The position numbers and the translations under genes are program-made. From positions 1 through 23,714 of the forward strand of contig JACQEF010000342.1 in the NCBI GenBank assembly GCA_016200745.1: 23,714 bases of DNA. The letters run 5' to 3'. Shown in pieces: positions 7,991-15,673 of the stretch. The DNA comes from Chloroflexota bacterium. GTDB taxonomy: Bacteria > Chloroflexota > Limnocylindria > Limnocylindrales > CSP1-4. The stretch's first letter is position 1. Each line of letters begins with the position of its first letter. The notes under the pieces are model-generated. The model was not told where the DNA came from, did not search any database, and worked only from the letters and a program-made list of their open reading frames with translations.

Positions 7991-8928
7991 TGCGGGTCGC
8001 CGTCACCGGCGCGACGGGCCGCCTCGGCCGCGCCCTGGTGGCCGCCCGGGCCGACGCCCCGTTCACCGGGCCGGCCGGGCCGCTGACCTGGGGCCGCTCG
8101 GCCTTCGACCTCGACCGCCCCGACGGAATCGGGGCGCTGCTGGACCGCGACAAGCCCGAGGTCGTGATCCATGCGGCGGCCTGGAGCGACGTCGACGGCT
8201 GCGCGCTCGACCCCGAACTGGCGCTGCGCCGCAACGGCGTGGCCACCGGCGTCCTGGCGGCAGCCTGTGCCGCCCGCGGGATCGACCTGCTCGCGATCTC
8301 GACCAACGAGGTGTTCGACGGGGGACGCAACGACGGGTACGGCTACGCGCCGACCGATCCGCCATCGCCCGGCAATCCATACGGCGTCTCCAAGCTCGAC
8401 GGGGAGCTCCGCGCGCACGCCGCCTTCGAGGCGTCGAACGGGGCGACGCTCGGCATCGCCCGGACGGCCTGGCTGTACGGGACGCCCGGGCGCGACTTCC
8501 CGAGCCGGATCCTCCTGGCGGCCGACCGGGCCGCCGCGAGCGGGGAGCCGCTGCACGTCGTTGGCGACGAGCGTGGAACCCCGACCTACGCGCTCGACTG
8601 CGCGGAGGCTGTCGTCGAGCTGCTGGCCGCCGATGCGATCGGCGGCATCCACCACCTCGTCAACGGGCTGGTCGCGTCGCGCGCCGATTGGGCACGCTAC
8701 ACCGTGGCGCGTGCCGAGCTCGACGTCGAGATCGTTGACATCCCGATGACCAGTTGGCAGCGCCCCTCCATTCCGCCGCGCTGGGGCGTCCTCGCGCCGA
8801 CGCCGCTGCCCTCCGGGGAGCCACTGCGGGTCTGGCCGGACGCGATGGCCGACTACGCGCCCACGCTCCTGCGCGAGACCCGGGCAGCGAGGGCGGACGC
8901 CGCGATCCGGTCGGAAGCGTCACGGTGA
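7990..8928 (+). CDS. rmlD: dTDP-4-dehydrorhamnose reductase
   Basis: A 312-residue SDR protein of the RmlD family. It has the N-terminal TGATGRLG loop, HAAAWSDVDGCALDPELA, the segment STNEVFDGG (commonly STDYVFDG in the family) and the catalytic YxxxK (Y131, K135). It carries out the last step, the NAD(P)H reduction of dTDP-4-keto-L-rhamnose to dTDP-L-rhamnose. The ATG overlaps the rmlB TGA by one base (TGATG). The order B-D-C rather than B-C-D means the reductase is encoded before the epimerase. The tail of about 20 residues is Ala/Arg-rich. Confidence 0.93.
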   Translation: MRVAVTGATGRLGRALVAARADAPFTGPAGPLTWGRSAFDLDRPDGIGALLDRDKPEVVIHAAAWSDVDGCALDPELALRRNGVATGVLAAACAARGIDLLAISTNEVFDGGRNDGYGYAPTDPPSPGNPYGVSKLDGELRAHAAFEASNGATLGIARTAWLYGTPGRDFPSRILLAADRAAASGEPLHVVGDERGTPTYALDCAEAVVELLAADAIGGIHHLVNGLVASRADWARYTVARAELDVEIVDIPMTSWQRPSIPPRWGVLAPTPLPSGEPLRVWPDAMADYAPTLLRETRAARADAAIRSEASR

Positions 8929-9500
8929 ACGGAGTGCCCGAGCCGGCGGCCCCCGATGCGCCCTCCGTCCTGCCCGGGGTCCGCGTCGGACGCCTCGTCG
9001 GCCACGGCGACGCGCGGGGCTCGTTCACCGAGCTGTGGCGGGCGAGCAACACGGCCACCGGCACCGACGCGTTCGTCCAGGCCAACCTGTCGACCTCGTC
9101 GCAGGGCGTGCTTCGCGGACTCCACCTCCACCAGCGCCAGCTCGACTACTGGGTCGTCGTCGGCGGCCGGGCGTTTGTCGCCCTGGTCGATGCGCGCGGC
9201 CTGATCGCCGGCACCGCGATGGTCCCTTCGGTGGAGACGCGCGAGCTGGCCGAACACGACTGGGTGGTCATTCCGGCCGGGGTGGCACACGGGTTCCTGG
9301 CGCCCGAGCCGACGCGACTGCTCTATCTCGTGACCAACGAGTACGACGGGTCCGATGAGCTGGGTTTCGCCTGGGACGACCCGGCGGTCGGCGTACCGTG
9401 GCCGGTCCTGAGCGTGACGGCCGACGGGCGGCCGATCGTGTCCGAGCGCGACGCGTTCAACCCGCCCCTGGCCGCGCTGGTGGCCCGCCTCCGGTCGTAG
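8925..9500 (+). CDS. rmlC: dTDP-4-dehydrorhamnose 3,5-epimerase
   Basis: A 191-residue cupin of the RmlC family. The sequence RGLHLHQ carries the catalytic His (H67); DARG, VVIPAGVAHGFL and the C-terminal DDPAVGVPWPV follow the usual order. It inverts C3 and C5 of dTDP-4-keto-6-deoxyglucose. GTG 8925 overlaps the rmlD stop within GTGA, which supports this start; the frame remains open further upstream but only as a shadow of rmlD. It closes the rml operon, which thus holds all four enzymes of the pathway. The rhamnose acceptor is not encoded next to it. Confidence 0.93.
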   Translation: MNGVPEPAAPDAPSVLPGVRVGRLVGHGDARGSFTELWRASNTATGTDAFVQANLSTSSQGVLRGLHLHQRQLDYWVVVGGRAFVALVDARGLIAGTAMVPSVETRELAEHDWVVIPAGVAHGFLAPEPTRLLYLVTNEYDGSDELGFAWDDPAVGVPWPVLSVTADGRPIVSERDAFNPPLAALVARLRS

Positions 9501-9563
9501 GCCGGCCGGCTCGCTCGCGCCCGGGGCGTCTCGCTGGCCCCGGAGCAGCTCTGGCGCCGCTCC

Positions 9564-9590
9564 GATGGTCCTAGCCGGGTCGGGACCATC
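9564..9590. repeat. 8-bp inverted repeat in the rmlC-9668 gap
   Basis: GATGGTCC (9564-9571) and GGACCATC (9583-9590) form a perfect 8-bp stem with an 11-nt loop, 64 bp after rmlC. There is no following T-run, so it is not a standard intrinsic terminator. It could be a factor-dependent stop, an operator for the next gene, or chance. Confidence 0.4.
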
Positions 9591-9667
9591 CCGGGATTGA
9601 GCGTGCGGCTGGCCGGGGCGAGGCTGTCGCACGTATCGCGGTACGCCCCGAACCCCCTGGAGTTCTG

Positions 9668-11953
9668 TTGCGCAAGTCCGGCCTCGCCCTCGCCCTGATC
9701 CTCATCGCCTCGCTCGGCCTCGCGGTCCCATCCGTCTCGGCGGTGAGTCCAGGCGCCAAGGTCGTGATCATCGTCGGCGCGACGGAGGGGACGACGGCCT
9801 CATACCGCCGGGACGCGGATGCCGCGTACAAGACAGCGATCCAGTACACGCCCAACGTGGTCAAGGTCTACAGCCCGAACGCGACCTGGGCGCGAGTCAA
9901 GGCAGCCGTCGTGGGCGCCTCCGTGGTGATCTACCTGGGCCACGGCAACGGCTGGCCGAGCCCGTACACCTACGACCCGCAGTTCAGGACCAAGGACGGT
10001 TTCGGGCTCAACGCGGTCGAGGGCGCCGGCGACTACAACCGCGTGTACTACGGCGAGCCGTACATCGCGACCCTCCAGCTTGCTGGCGCCGTAGTGATCC
10101 TCAACCACCTGTGCTACGCCGCGGGCAGTTCGGAGCCCGGATACCCGGAGCCCACCGTCGACGTGGCCCGGCAGCGCGTCGACAACTACGCATCCGCGTT
10201 CCTCAAGGCCGGTGCGGCCGCCGTGATCGCCGAAGCCCGCATGGGGCTGGACGGCTACATCCGGGACCTGTTCACGACCACCCAGCCGCTCGAATCGCTG
10301 TGGGCCAGCCAGGCCGGTGCGAACGGCAACATGGCGTCATTTCCATCAGCCAGGACACCCGGCGCCACGGCGTTCATGGACCCGCAGACGCCGACCTCCG
10401 GCTTCTACCGATCCCTCGTCGTGCGTGCGGCCGGCGCGCTCAACAGCGGACTGGCCGGCGGCGGCGCCGGCGACACGAGCGTCGATCCACCGAGCCTCGC
10501 GGTCCCCGGCAACGCGTCCGTCGCCGTCGATGCCGCCGATCTCTTCGCCGATCCGGGTCTCGGATCGGCGCCGGTCCGGACGCTTGCCGCCGGCACGCGT
10601 CTGCGCCTGGTCGGGGAGCCTGCCGCCGTGTCGGCGCAGGCGACGCCGCTCGTTCAGGTCCAGGGTCTGGACGACCCGAGCATCTCCGGCTTCGTCGATC
10701 CTGCCAACCTCGCGCCGCGCGACGGCACACCGCCGTCGCTGACCTCGTTCGAACTGGGGACCGGCGCCATCTCGCCGAACGGCGACGGGGTGGCCGACCA
10801 GGCTGTGCTCTCCGGGCAGTTCAGTGAGGCGGCTAACTGGAGCGTGACCATCTCGAATGCCGCCGGCAACGTGTTCCTCCAGCAGTCGGGCTCGGGCCAG
10901 GCCTTCCAGGTCGTCTGGAACCCGCTCGCGAGCGGCCAGTACGTCGCCGACGGCGGCTACGCCGTCACCGTATCCGCCGAGGATGCCTGGCAGAACCGCG
11001 CGGCCGACTACCGTGGCACGATCGCGGTCGACAGCGGCCCCGCGCAGCTCGCCTCGCTCACGCCGGCGGCCACCACGGTGTCCACCTTCTCGCCGAACGG
11101 CGACGGCTACCGCGACACGGTCGCGCTGACCGCCACGCTCTCGGAGCCGGGGTCGCTGGCCGTCGCCGTCCGTGCCGTGAACGGGATCACCCTCAAGACC
11201 TGGACGGTCCCCACCACCGGCGCGCCGACCGGCGTCGCGTGGGATGGCCGCGATGCAAACGGCAACGTCGCCGCCGACGGGCGATACGTGGTGTCGGTCA
11301 CGCCGGTCGACGCCGGCGGCAACGCGGGGGCCGCCCAGGAGCGGACCGTGAGCCTCGCGACCGGCCTGGGCTGGGTCGCGACCGCGATGCCGGTCTTCTA
11401 CCCGCAGGATCGGGACTCGCTGGCCACCACGACGACGCTGTCCTTCAGCCTCGCGCGCCCGATGACCGTCACCTGGACGCTGCGGGACGCCGCGGCCAGG
11501 ATCGTCGATACCCACCTCTCGGCGACGCCGCTGCCCGCGGGCACGCAGACATGGACCTTCGACGGCCGCCGCTCCGACGGGACCATGCTTCCGCCGGGCC
11601 GATACCTGTCGTCCGTGACCGCGAGCGATGGCTCGGTGGTCGTGGCGCAGTCCGTGGCGTTCGAAGCGGACGCCTTCCTGGTCAAGCCGACCGACGCGAC
11701 GCCGCGCCGCGGCCAGACGATCACGGTCAACGTGACCTCGGCCGAGCCGCTCTCGGCGAGCCCGCGCCTGTCGATCTACGAGCCCGGGCTGGCGGCCTGG
11801 AGCACCACGCTCAAGCGCGTGTCCGGCAATGTCTACAAGGCCGCTGTCCGGCTGCGCACCGGCGGGGGCGCTGGGACGGTCTCGTTCCGGGTGACCGGGA
11901 TGGACGTGACCGGCGCCACCCAGCGCACGACGCGCGGCTTCCCGCTGCACTGA
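9668..11953 (+). CDS. Exported protein: putative caspase/gingipain-like head with FlgD-Ig-like repeats
   Basis: A 761-residue secreted protein. Residues 1-25 form a clear Sec signal peptide ending SVSA. Residues 26-250 alternate hydrophobic strands and helices, with VVIYLGHGNG (H92) and later VVILNHLCYAAG (C149). A hydrophobic strand followed by His-Gly, then a second hydrophobic strand followed by Cys, is the signature of clan CD peptidases (caspases, gingipains, CHAT), so a cysteine peptidase is possible; this is inference. Two FlgD-Ig-like modules follow, with SPNGDG at S369 and S475 and WDGRDANGNVAADG, then two more beta-rich modules. The TTG start has GGAG 5 nt upstream. It is probably an extracellular or surface enzyme. 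No sortase motif or membrane anchor is seen. The FlgD-like part is more certain than the head. Confidence 0.8.
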   Translation: MRKSGLALALILIASLGLAVPSVSAVSPGAKVVIIVGATEGTTASYRRDADAAYKTAIQYTPNVVKVYSPNATWARVKAAVVGASVVIYLGHGNGWPSPYTYDPQFRTKDGFGLNAVEGAGDYNRVYYGEPYIATLQLAGAVVILNHLCYAAGSSEPGYPEPTVDVARQRVDNYASAFLKAGAAAVIAEARMGLDGYIRDLFTTTQPLESLWASQAGANGNMASFPSARTPGATAFMDPQTPTSGFYRSLVVRAAGALNSGLAGGGAGDTSVDPPSLAVPGNASVAVDAADLFADPGLGSAPVRTLAAGTRLRLVGEPAAVSAQATPLVQVQGLDDPSISGFVDPANLAPRDGTPPSLTSFELGTGAISPNGDGVADQAVLSGQFSEAANWSVTISNAAGNVFLQQSGSGQAFQVVWNPLASGQYVADGGYAVTVSAEDAWQNRAADYRGTIAVDSGPAQLASLTPAATTVSTFSPNGDGYRDTVALTATLSEPGSLAVAVRAVNGITLKTWTVPTTGAPTGVAWDGRDANGNVAADGRYVVSVTPVDAGGNAGAAQERTVSLATGLGWVATAMPVFYPQDRDSLATTTTLSFSLARPMTVTWTLRDAAARIVDTHLSATPLPAGTQTWTFDGRRSDGTMLPPGRYLSSVTASDGSVVVAQSVAFEADAFLVKPTDATPRRGQTITVNVTSAEPLSASPRLSIYEPGLAAWSTTLKRVSGNVYKAAVRLRTGGGAGTVSFRVTGMDVTGATQRTTRGFPLH

Positions 11954-12060
11954 CCGCACCAGACCCCACCAGACCCACCCGTACCATGCCCGACCGGGAC
12001 CTTCGGCCGGTAGACCCAGGCACGCTCGCTTCCTAGAGTCGGGCGTCCTGGCTCCCGCCG

Positions 12061-14556
12061 ATGAGGTATGCCGTGCCGATGGTCCCGTGCCGCCCGACCG
12101 ACCGACGAGGTCGCCGTGTGCGCGCACGTGCGATCAGCTCGCTGGTCGGGCTCCTGTTCCTGCTCGGGCTGCTTCCGGCCGCCCCGGTCGGCGCGACGGG
12201 GGGATCCGGCACGGACGCGATTGCGACGATCGACGGCCTCCGGCCGTCGATCCAGTACGAGCAGGCCATGGCCCACGCGAGCGACACCACCGCCTTCGCC
12301 GCGGGGGCCCGGGTCAGCGTGCCGTTCACGCCGCGACTCGCCGACCGCTGGACGGTCGACGGATCGCACGCCGTCCCGCTGCCGGCCGGACGCCTGACCG
12401 GCGGAGCGATCCGCGACGGCCGAGCGGTGCCCGACGCGGCACCGGGTCCGGATTGGGTCGCACCGCGGGCGCGGCCGGCCGGCCCGATCGATTCCCCGTT
12501 CGTGGATCCGTCGGCCGCCATCTCGACCCATCTGGCCGCGGTCGTCGACCCGGGCGGTCTCCGTCGCGAGGTGTTCGGCTTCCTGCCGTACTGGGAGATC
12601 GCCGACCCGTCGACCCGGCTCGACTGGGAGAAGCTCTCGACGATCGCCTACTTCGGCGTTGGCGCGACCGCCAGTGGCGACCTCCAGCGCACGAACTCGG
12701 ACGGCTCCACCACGGTCGGCTGGAGCGGCTGGACGAGCTCGAACCTGACGAGCGTCATCGACCAGGCCCACGCCAGCGGCGCACGGGTCGTGCTCACCGT
12801 GCAGAGCTTCGCCTGGACCTCCAGCCAGCTCGCGACGCAGAAGGCTCTGCTGGGCAACGCGGCCGCGCGCGACAACCTGGCCCTCCAGATCGCGGCTGCC
12901 GTGCGCGATCGCGGCGCCGACGGCGCCAACCTCGACTTCGAGCCGATCGCCGCGACCTACGCCGACGAGTTCACCGCCCTGGTGCAGGCGATCCGGGCGC
13001 AGCTCGACGCCGTGGCGCCCGGCTACCAGCTCACGTTCGACACCATGGGCTGGATCGGCAACTACCCGATCGAGGACGCGACCGCCCCGGGCGGCGCGGA
13101 CGCCGTGGTGGTCATGGGCTATGACTACAAGACCGGCACGTCGGGCAACGCCGGCTCGGTCTCCCCGATCGGCGGGCCGACCTACGACCTCGCCGATACG
13201 CTCGCCGCCTACGTGGGCCGGATCCCGCCGTCGAAGGTGATCCTCGGCGTGCCGTACTACGGCCGTGCCTGGTCCACCTCGTCACCGGCGCTCAACGCGA
13301 CCACGGTGTCGGCGGCAAAGTACGGCTCGTCCGTGGCCGTGCTCTACGAGTCCGCGCTCGAGTTCTCGGCGCAGTACGGCCGCCTCTTCGACCCGGTCGA
13401 AGTCGTCGCCTGGACGACCTACCCGAAGCAGAACTGCACCGCGACCTACGGCTGCGTGACCGCCACGCGCGAGCTCTACTACGACGACGCCCAGACGCTC
13501 GCCGCGAAATACGACCTGGTCAACAGCTATGGCATCCGCGGCGTCGGGATCTGGGCGCTCGGCTACGACGGATCGCGGCCCGAGCTCTACCAGGTGCTCA
13601 AGGACAAGTTCATCACCGACACCATCCCGCCCGCGATCACCGGATCGACGGTCAGCCCCTCGGTGTTCTCGCCAAACGGCGACGGCCGCCAGGACAGCAC
13701 CACGATGACCGTCAGCGTGACCGGCCTCATCCGGTACGGCTGGACGGTCGAGCCGTTCGTCGACGGCATGGCCGGACCTCCGATCGTCCAGGGTTCCGCC
13801 GACGGCGAGACCGTCGCCTACACCTGGGACGGGCGCGCCCCGGACGGGACGCCGGCGCCGGACGGCACGTACCGGATCACGGTCTGGGCGGCCGACGCGT
13901 CCGACAATCGCTCGACGGTGCAGCAATTCGTCACCATCGACAACACGGCCCCGGTCCTGACGGCCTCCGCGGCGCCGGCGTCGATCTCGCCCGACGGCGA
14001 CCGCCGCTTCGACGTCACCACGCTCGGCCTGACGAGCACCGAACCGGTGACCGGACGAGCCCGGGTCATGGACGCGAACGGTGTCGCCGTCCGCACCTGG
14101 AAGTTCGCGACGGCGACGACGGGGACCTGGACGTGGGACGGCAAGGACGCGGCGGGCACGACCGTTCGCGACGGCACCTACACGTTCCGCCTTGACGGCG
14201 TGGACCCGGGCGCCAACGGCACCGTCCAGCAACTGCCGATCCTGGTCGACCGGACGATCGGCTCGATCACCTGGGCGATGCCGTCGTTCCGGCCGAAGGG
14301 CGGCCAGACCGACCGGCTGTCGTTCAGGCTGACCCGGGCGGCGACCGTGGCGGTCTCGATCTACCAGGGCAAGACGCTCATCCGCCGGATCTGGATCGAC
14401 AGGGCCGTGGCCGCGGGCTCGTTCAGCTGGTCGTGGAACGGACGGAACGGTCATCGCGAGCTCGTCCCGCCCGGCGTCTACACGGCCTCGATCGCCGCCA
14501 CGAGCGCGATCGGCGTCTCGCGCCTCACTCGGACCGTGACCGTCAAGGCGCGGTGA
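12061..14556 (+). CDS. Exported GH18 family glycoside hydrolase with FlgD-Ig-like repeats
   Basis: An 831-residue secreted protein. Its signal peptide hydrophobic core is at about 25-45, ending PVGA. The GH18 domain spans about 170-517: it begins VFGFLPYWEI, and the active-site motif DGANLDFE holds the catalytic acid E294 with D292, D287 and N290. VVMGYDY, LGVPYYGRAW and GVGIWALGYD also match GH18, closest in style to SleL/YaaH-type peptidoglycan N-acetylglucosaminidases. Chitin or another GlcNAc polymer is an alternative substrate. Three FlgD-Ig-like modules follow (SPNGDG at S537, SPDGD at S643, then a module ending PPGVYTASIAA). The start is uncertain: ATG 12061 lacks a Shine-Dalgarno, whereas GTG 12118 has GAGG 7 nt upstream and gives a shorter, typical signal peptide. 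Position 290 is Asn where many GH18 enzymes have Asp. Confidence 0.9.
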   Translation: MRYAVPMVPCRPTDRRGRRVRARAISSLVGLLFLLGLLPAAPVGATGGSGTDAIATIDGLRPSIQYEQAMAHASDTTAFAAGARVSVPFTPRLADRWTVDGSHAVPLPAGRLTGGAIRDGRAVPDAAPGPDWVAPRARPAGPIDSPFVDPSAAISTHLAAVVDPGGLRREVFGFLPYWEIADPSTRLDWEKLSTIAYFGVGATASGDLQRTNSDGSTTVGWSGWTSSNLTSVIDQAHASGARVVLTVQSFAWTSSQLATQKALLGNAAARDNLALQIAAAVRDRGADGANLDFEPIAATYADEFTALVQAIRAQLDAVAPGYQLTFDTMGWIGNYPIEDATAPGGADAVVVMGYDYKTGTSGNAGSVSPIGGPTYDLADTLAAYVGRIPPSKVILGVPYYGRAWSTSSPALNATTVSAAKYGSSVAVLYESALEFSAQYGRLFDPVEVVAWTTYPKQNCTATYGCVTATRELYYDDAQTLAAKYDLVNSYGIRGVGIWALGYDGSRPELYQVLKDKFITDTIPPAITGSTVSPSVFSPNGDGRQDSTTMTVSVTGLIRYGWTVEPFVDGMAGPPIVQGSADGETVAYTWDGRAPDGTPAPDGTYRITVWAADASDNRSTVQQFVTIDNTAPVLTASAAPASISPDGDRRFDVTTLGLTSTEPVTGRARVMDANGVAVRTWKFATATTGTWTWDGKDAAGTTVRDGTYTFRLDGVDPGANGTVQQLPILVDRTIGSITWAMPSFRPKGGQTDRLSFRLTRAATVAVSIYQGKTLIRRIWIDRAVAAGSFSWSWNGRNGHRELVPPGVYTASIAATSAIGVSRLTRTVTVKAR
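14534..14551 (+). repeat. Direct repeat, left copy (end of GH18 gene)
   Basis: CCGTGACCGTCAAGGCGC lies in the last codons of the GH18 gene and recurs exactly at 15593-15610. Extended to 23 bp (14534-14556 against 15593-15615), the copies differ at one base, and both end in an in-frame TGA. The two copies bracket a less GC-rich segment. Confidence 0.75.
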
Positions 14557-14720
14557 GCACGGCAGCAAGGTGAGTTCCGTGTGGGTTGGGAACGGGCCCA
14601 GAATCACGAATATGGGCACCGCAATGGTCACGCCAAACAAGGGTGGCCGGCCCATTGATTTGACACCTGCTCGTGGCCGAAGATGAAGGAGCGCCGGCCG
14701 AGAATACCTGGGGTGGAGCA

Positions 14721-15383
14721 ATGTCGACGCGCAGGTCTCCAATCTATGGGCTCTGGGCGGTCACGGCCGGCGCTCTGGCTTTCGTCCTTGCTGCCTGCTC
14801 GGTCGGATCGAGTCCATCACCGACCCCGGTCCTGAGCGACACGGAGTCCGCGTGTCAGATCGACGACTCGCAGGGACCAGCCGAAGTGCCAACCCTTCGT
14901 GCCGCTGTCGAGATCGACCGCGGCAAGGAGTCCGCGATTCTGGTCGCGGCGCCATCGCAAGCGTCGGGTTTCTACATCAGCGCCTGTCACCTGATCCACG
15001 GTGAAGCGCGAACCTATTCGGACGGCGCGAGCGGCGGGCTGTTCGGGCCGCTCGGTAACGCCGCGGTATCGGTCGATCAGATCGTCACCGTAGATGGCCC
15101 GCCACAGGAAGCTCTCCTGGGCGGTCGGGTCCGTGCGGGCGTCGTCCGGCTCGTGGTGACTCGGGCGACTCGTACCATCGTCGAGGCGACGGTAGTTGAC
15201 GGCTACTACCTTGCCTGGTGGGATGGGCCTGCCGATGCCGTCGTCATTCGGGCGCTCGACGCATCCGGGACGGTACTGGAAACCATCAACGATCGGAACG
15301 GCATCATCACCGGGCCACCCGAGCCGATCCCGGGTTTTGAGACGCCGTACCACCGGCTGCCGACGCCGGATCCCGGAGGCTGA
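14721..15383 (+). CDS. Lipoprotein of unknown function
   Basis: A 220-residue protein with a type II signal peptide: a basic MSTRRS start, a hydrophobic core and the lipobox LAAC with Cys at residue 22. A short Ser/Pro linker (GSSPSPTP) precedes a soluble domain of about 180 residues, which I do not recognise. It has two Cys beyond the lipidated one (in ACQIDD and SACHLI) that might pair, and several beta-strand-like stretches such as GVVRLVVTRATRTIVEATVVDG. ATG 14721 follows a purine-rich GGTGGAG; the frame stays open to a GTG at 14673. Its third codon positions are visibly less GC-rich than those of its neighbours, and it sits inside a segment bracketed by direct repeats, so it may be a recent arrival. 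Confidence 0.75.
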   Translation: MSTRRSPIYGLWAVTAGALAFVLAACSVGSSPSPTPVLSDTESACQIDDSQGPAEVPTLRAAVEIDRGKESAILVAAPSQASGFYISACHLIHGEARTYSDGASGGLFGPLGNAAVSVDQIVTVDGPPQEALLGGRVRAGVVRLVVTRATRTIVEATVVDGYYLAWWDGPADAVVIRALDASGTVLETINDRNGIITGPPEPIPGFETPYHRLPTPDPGG

Positions 15384-15592
15384 CCACAGGAGATCTGGCG
15401 CGGCCTTCCTCCGACGGGTTCTATGCGTGGGCGTTCGAGCCGAGATCGTTTCGGTCCTTCGCAGCCCCGACCATGCCAACGCCGACCGCGACCCTGGCAA
15501 CCTTCGGAGGGCGCGGTCCACGTCATGGACCTGGTGGAACCCACACAACACCTCACCTCGCTGCCGTACTCAAAACGCAGTGACTGGCGGCG
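15384..15592. other. Intergenic part of the bracketed insert, no supported gene
   Basis: About 210 bp between the lipoprotein stop and the right-hand direct repeat. Short frames cross it, but none has a convincing start, composition or family resemblance. No tRNA cloverleaf, integrase fragment or terminator hairpin with a T-run was found. Confidence 0.4.
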
Positions 15593-15643
15593 CCGTGACC
15601 GTCAAGGCGCCGTGACCGGCGCGCCATGACCGGCAAGGCGCGG
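15593..15643 (+). repeat. Direct repeat, right copy plus a degenerate second unit
   Basis: An exact 18-bp copy of the GH18 3' end lies at 15593-15610. A degenerate copy, CCATGACCGGCAAGGCGCGG, follows at 15624-15643 (18 of 20 bases as in the left copy). The 11-bp core CCRTGACCGKC therefore occurs at 15593, 15610 and 15624, as well as at 14534. Confidence 0.65.
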
Positions 15644-15660
15644 GGCCGGGTGGCCGCCCG

Positions 15661-15666
15661 TACACT
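15661..15666 (+). promoter_or_regulatory. Putative -10 box of a leaderless promoter for the GT2 gene
   Basis: TACACT ends 7 nt before ATG 15674. There is no Shine-Dalgarno in the gap, and transcription would start at or near the ATG. No -35 box is apparent. The geometry equals that seen before rmlA and the minus-strand gene at 6054. Confidence 0.45.
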
Positions 15667-15673
15667 TGCCGCG

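Noticed and set aside
11957..11976. Tandem CACCAGACCC repeated twice after the first exported-protein gene
   Set aside because: There are only two 10-bp units in C-rich spacer DNA, with no stem or conserved element; chance is enough.
11986..12014. Imperfect GC hairpin as a terminator between the two exported-protein genes
   Set aside because: The stem has a mismatch and no T-run follows, so it is weak evidence in DNA of this composition.
10346..12127. Minus-strand frame of about 590 codons opposite the exported protein
   Set aside because: It has an Arg/Gly/His-rich shadow composition; the plus strand has a signal peptide, a Shine-Dalgarno and repeat domains.
14660..14688. TTGACA at 14660-14665 as a -35 box for the lipoprotein gene
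   Set aside because: No acceptable -10 hexamer lies 16 to 18 nt downstream, so it is not supported as a promoter.
13282..14742. Minus-strand frame opposite the GH18 gene
   Set aside because: Its composition is mirror-like and it has no motif; the plus-strand GH18 is certain.
15426..15445. Short GTTCGAG stretch resembling a tRNA T-loop
   Set aside because: No matching T-stem, anticodon arm or acceptor stem can be built around it.
15196..15615. Plus-strand frame ending in the right-hand direct repeat
   Set aside because: It overlaps the lipoprotein in another frame and is Arg/Pro-rich. Its last residues resemble the GH18 end only because of the repeated DNA.
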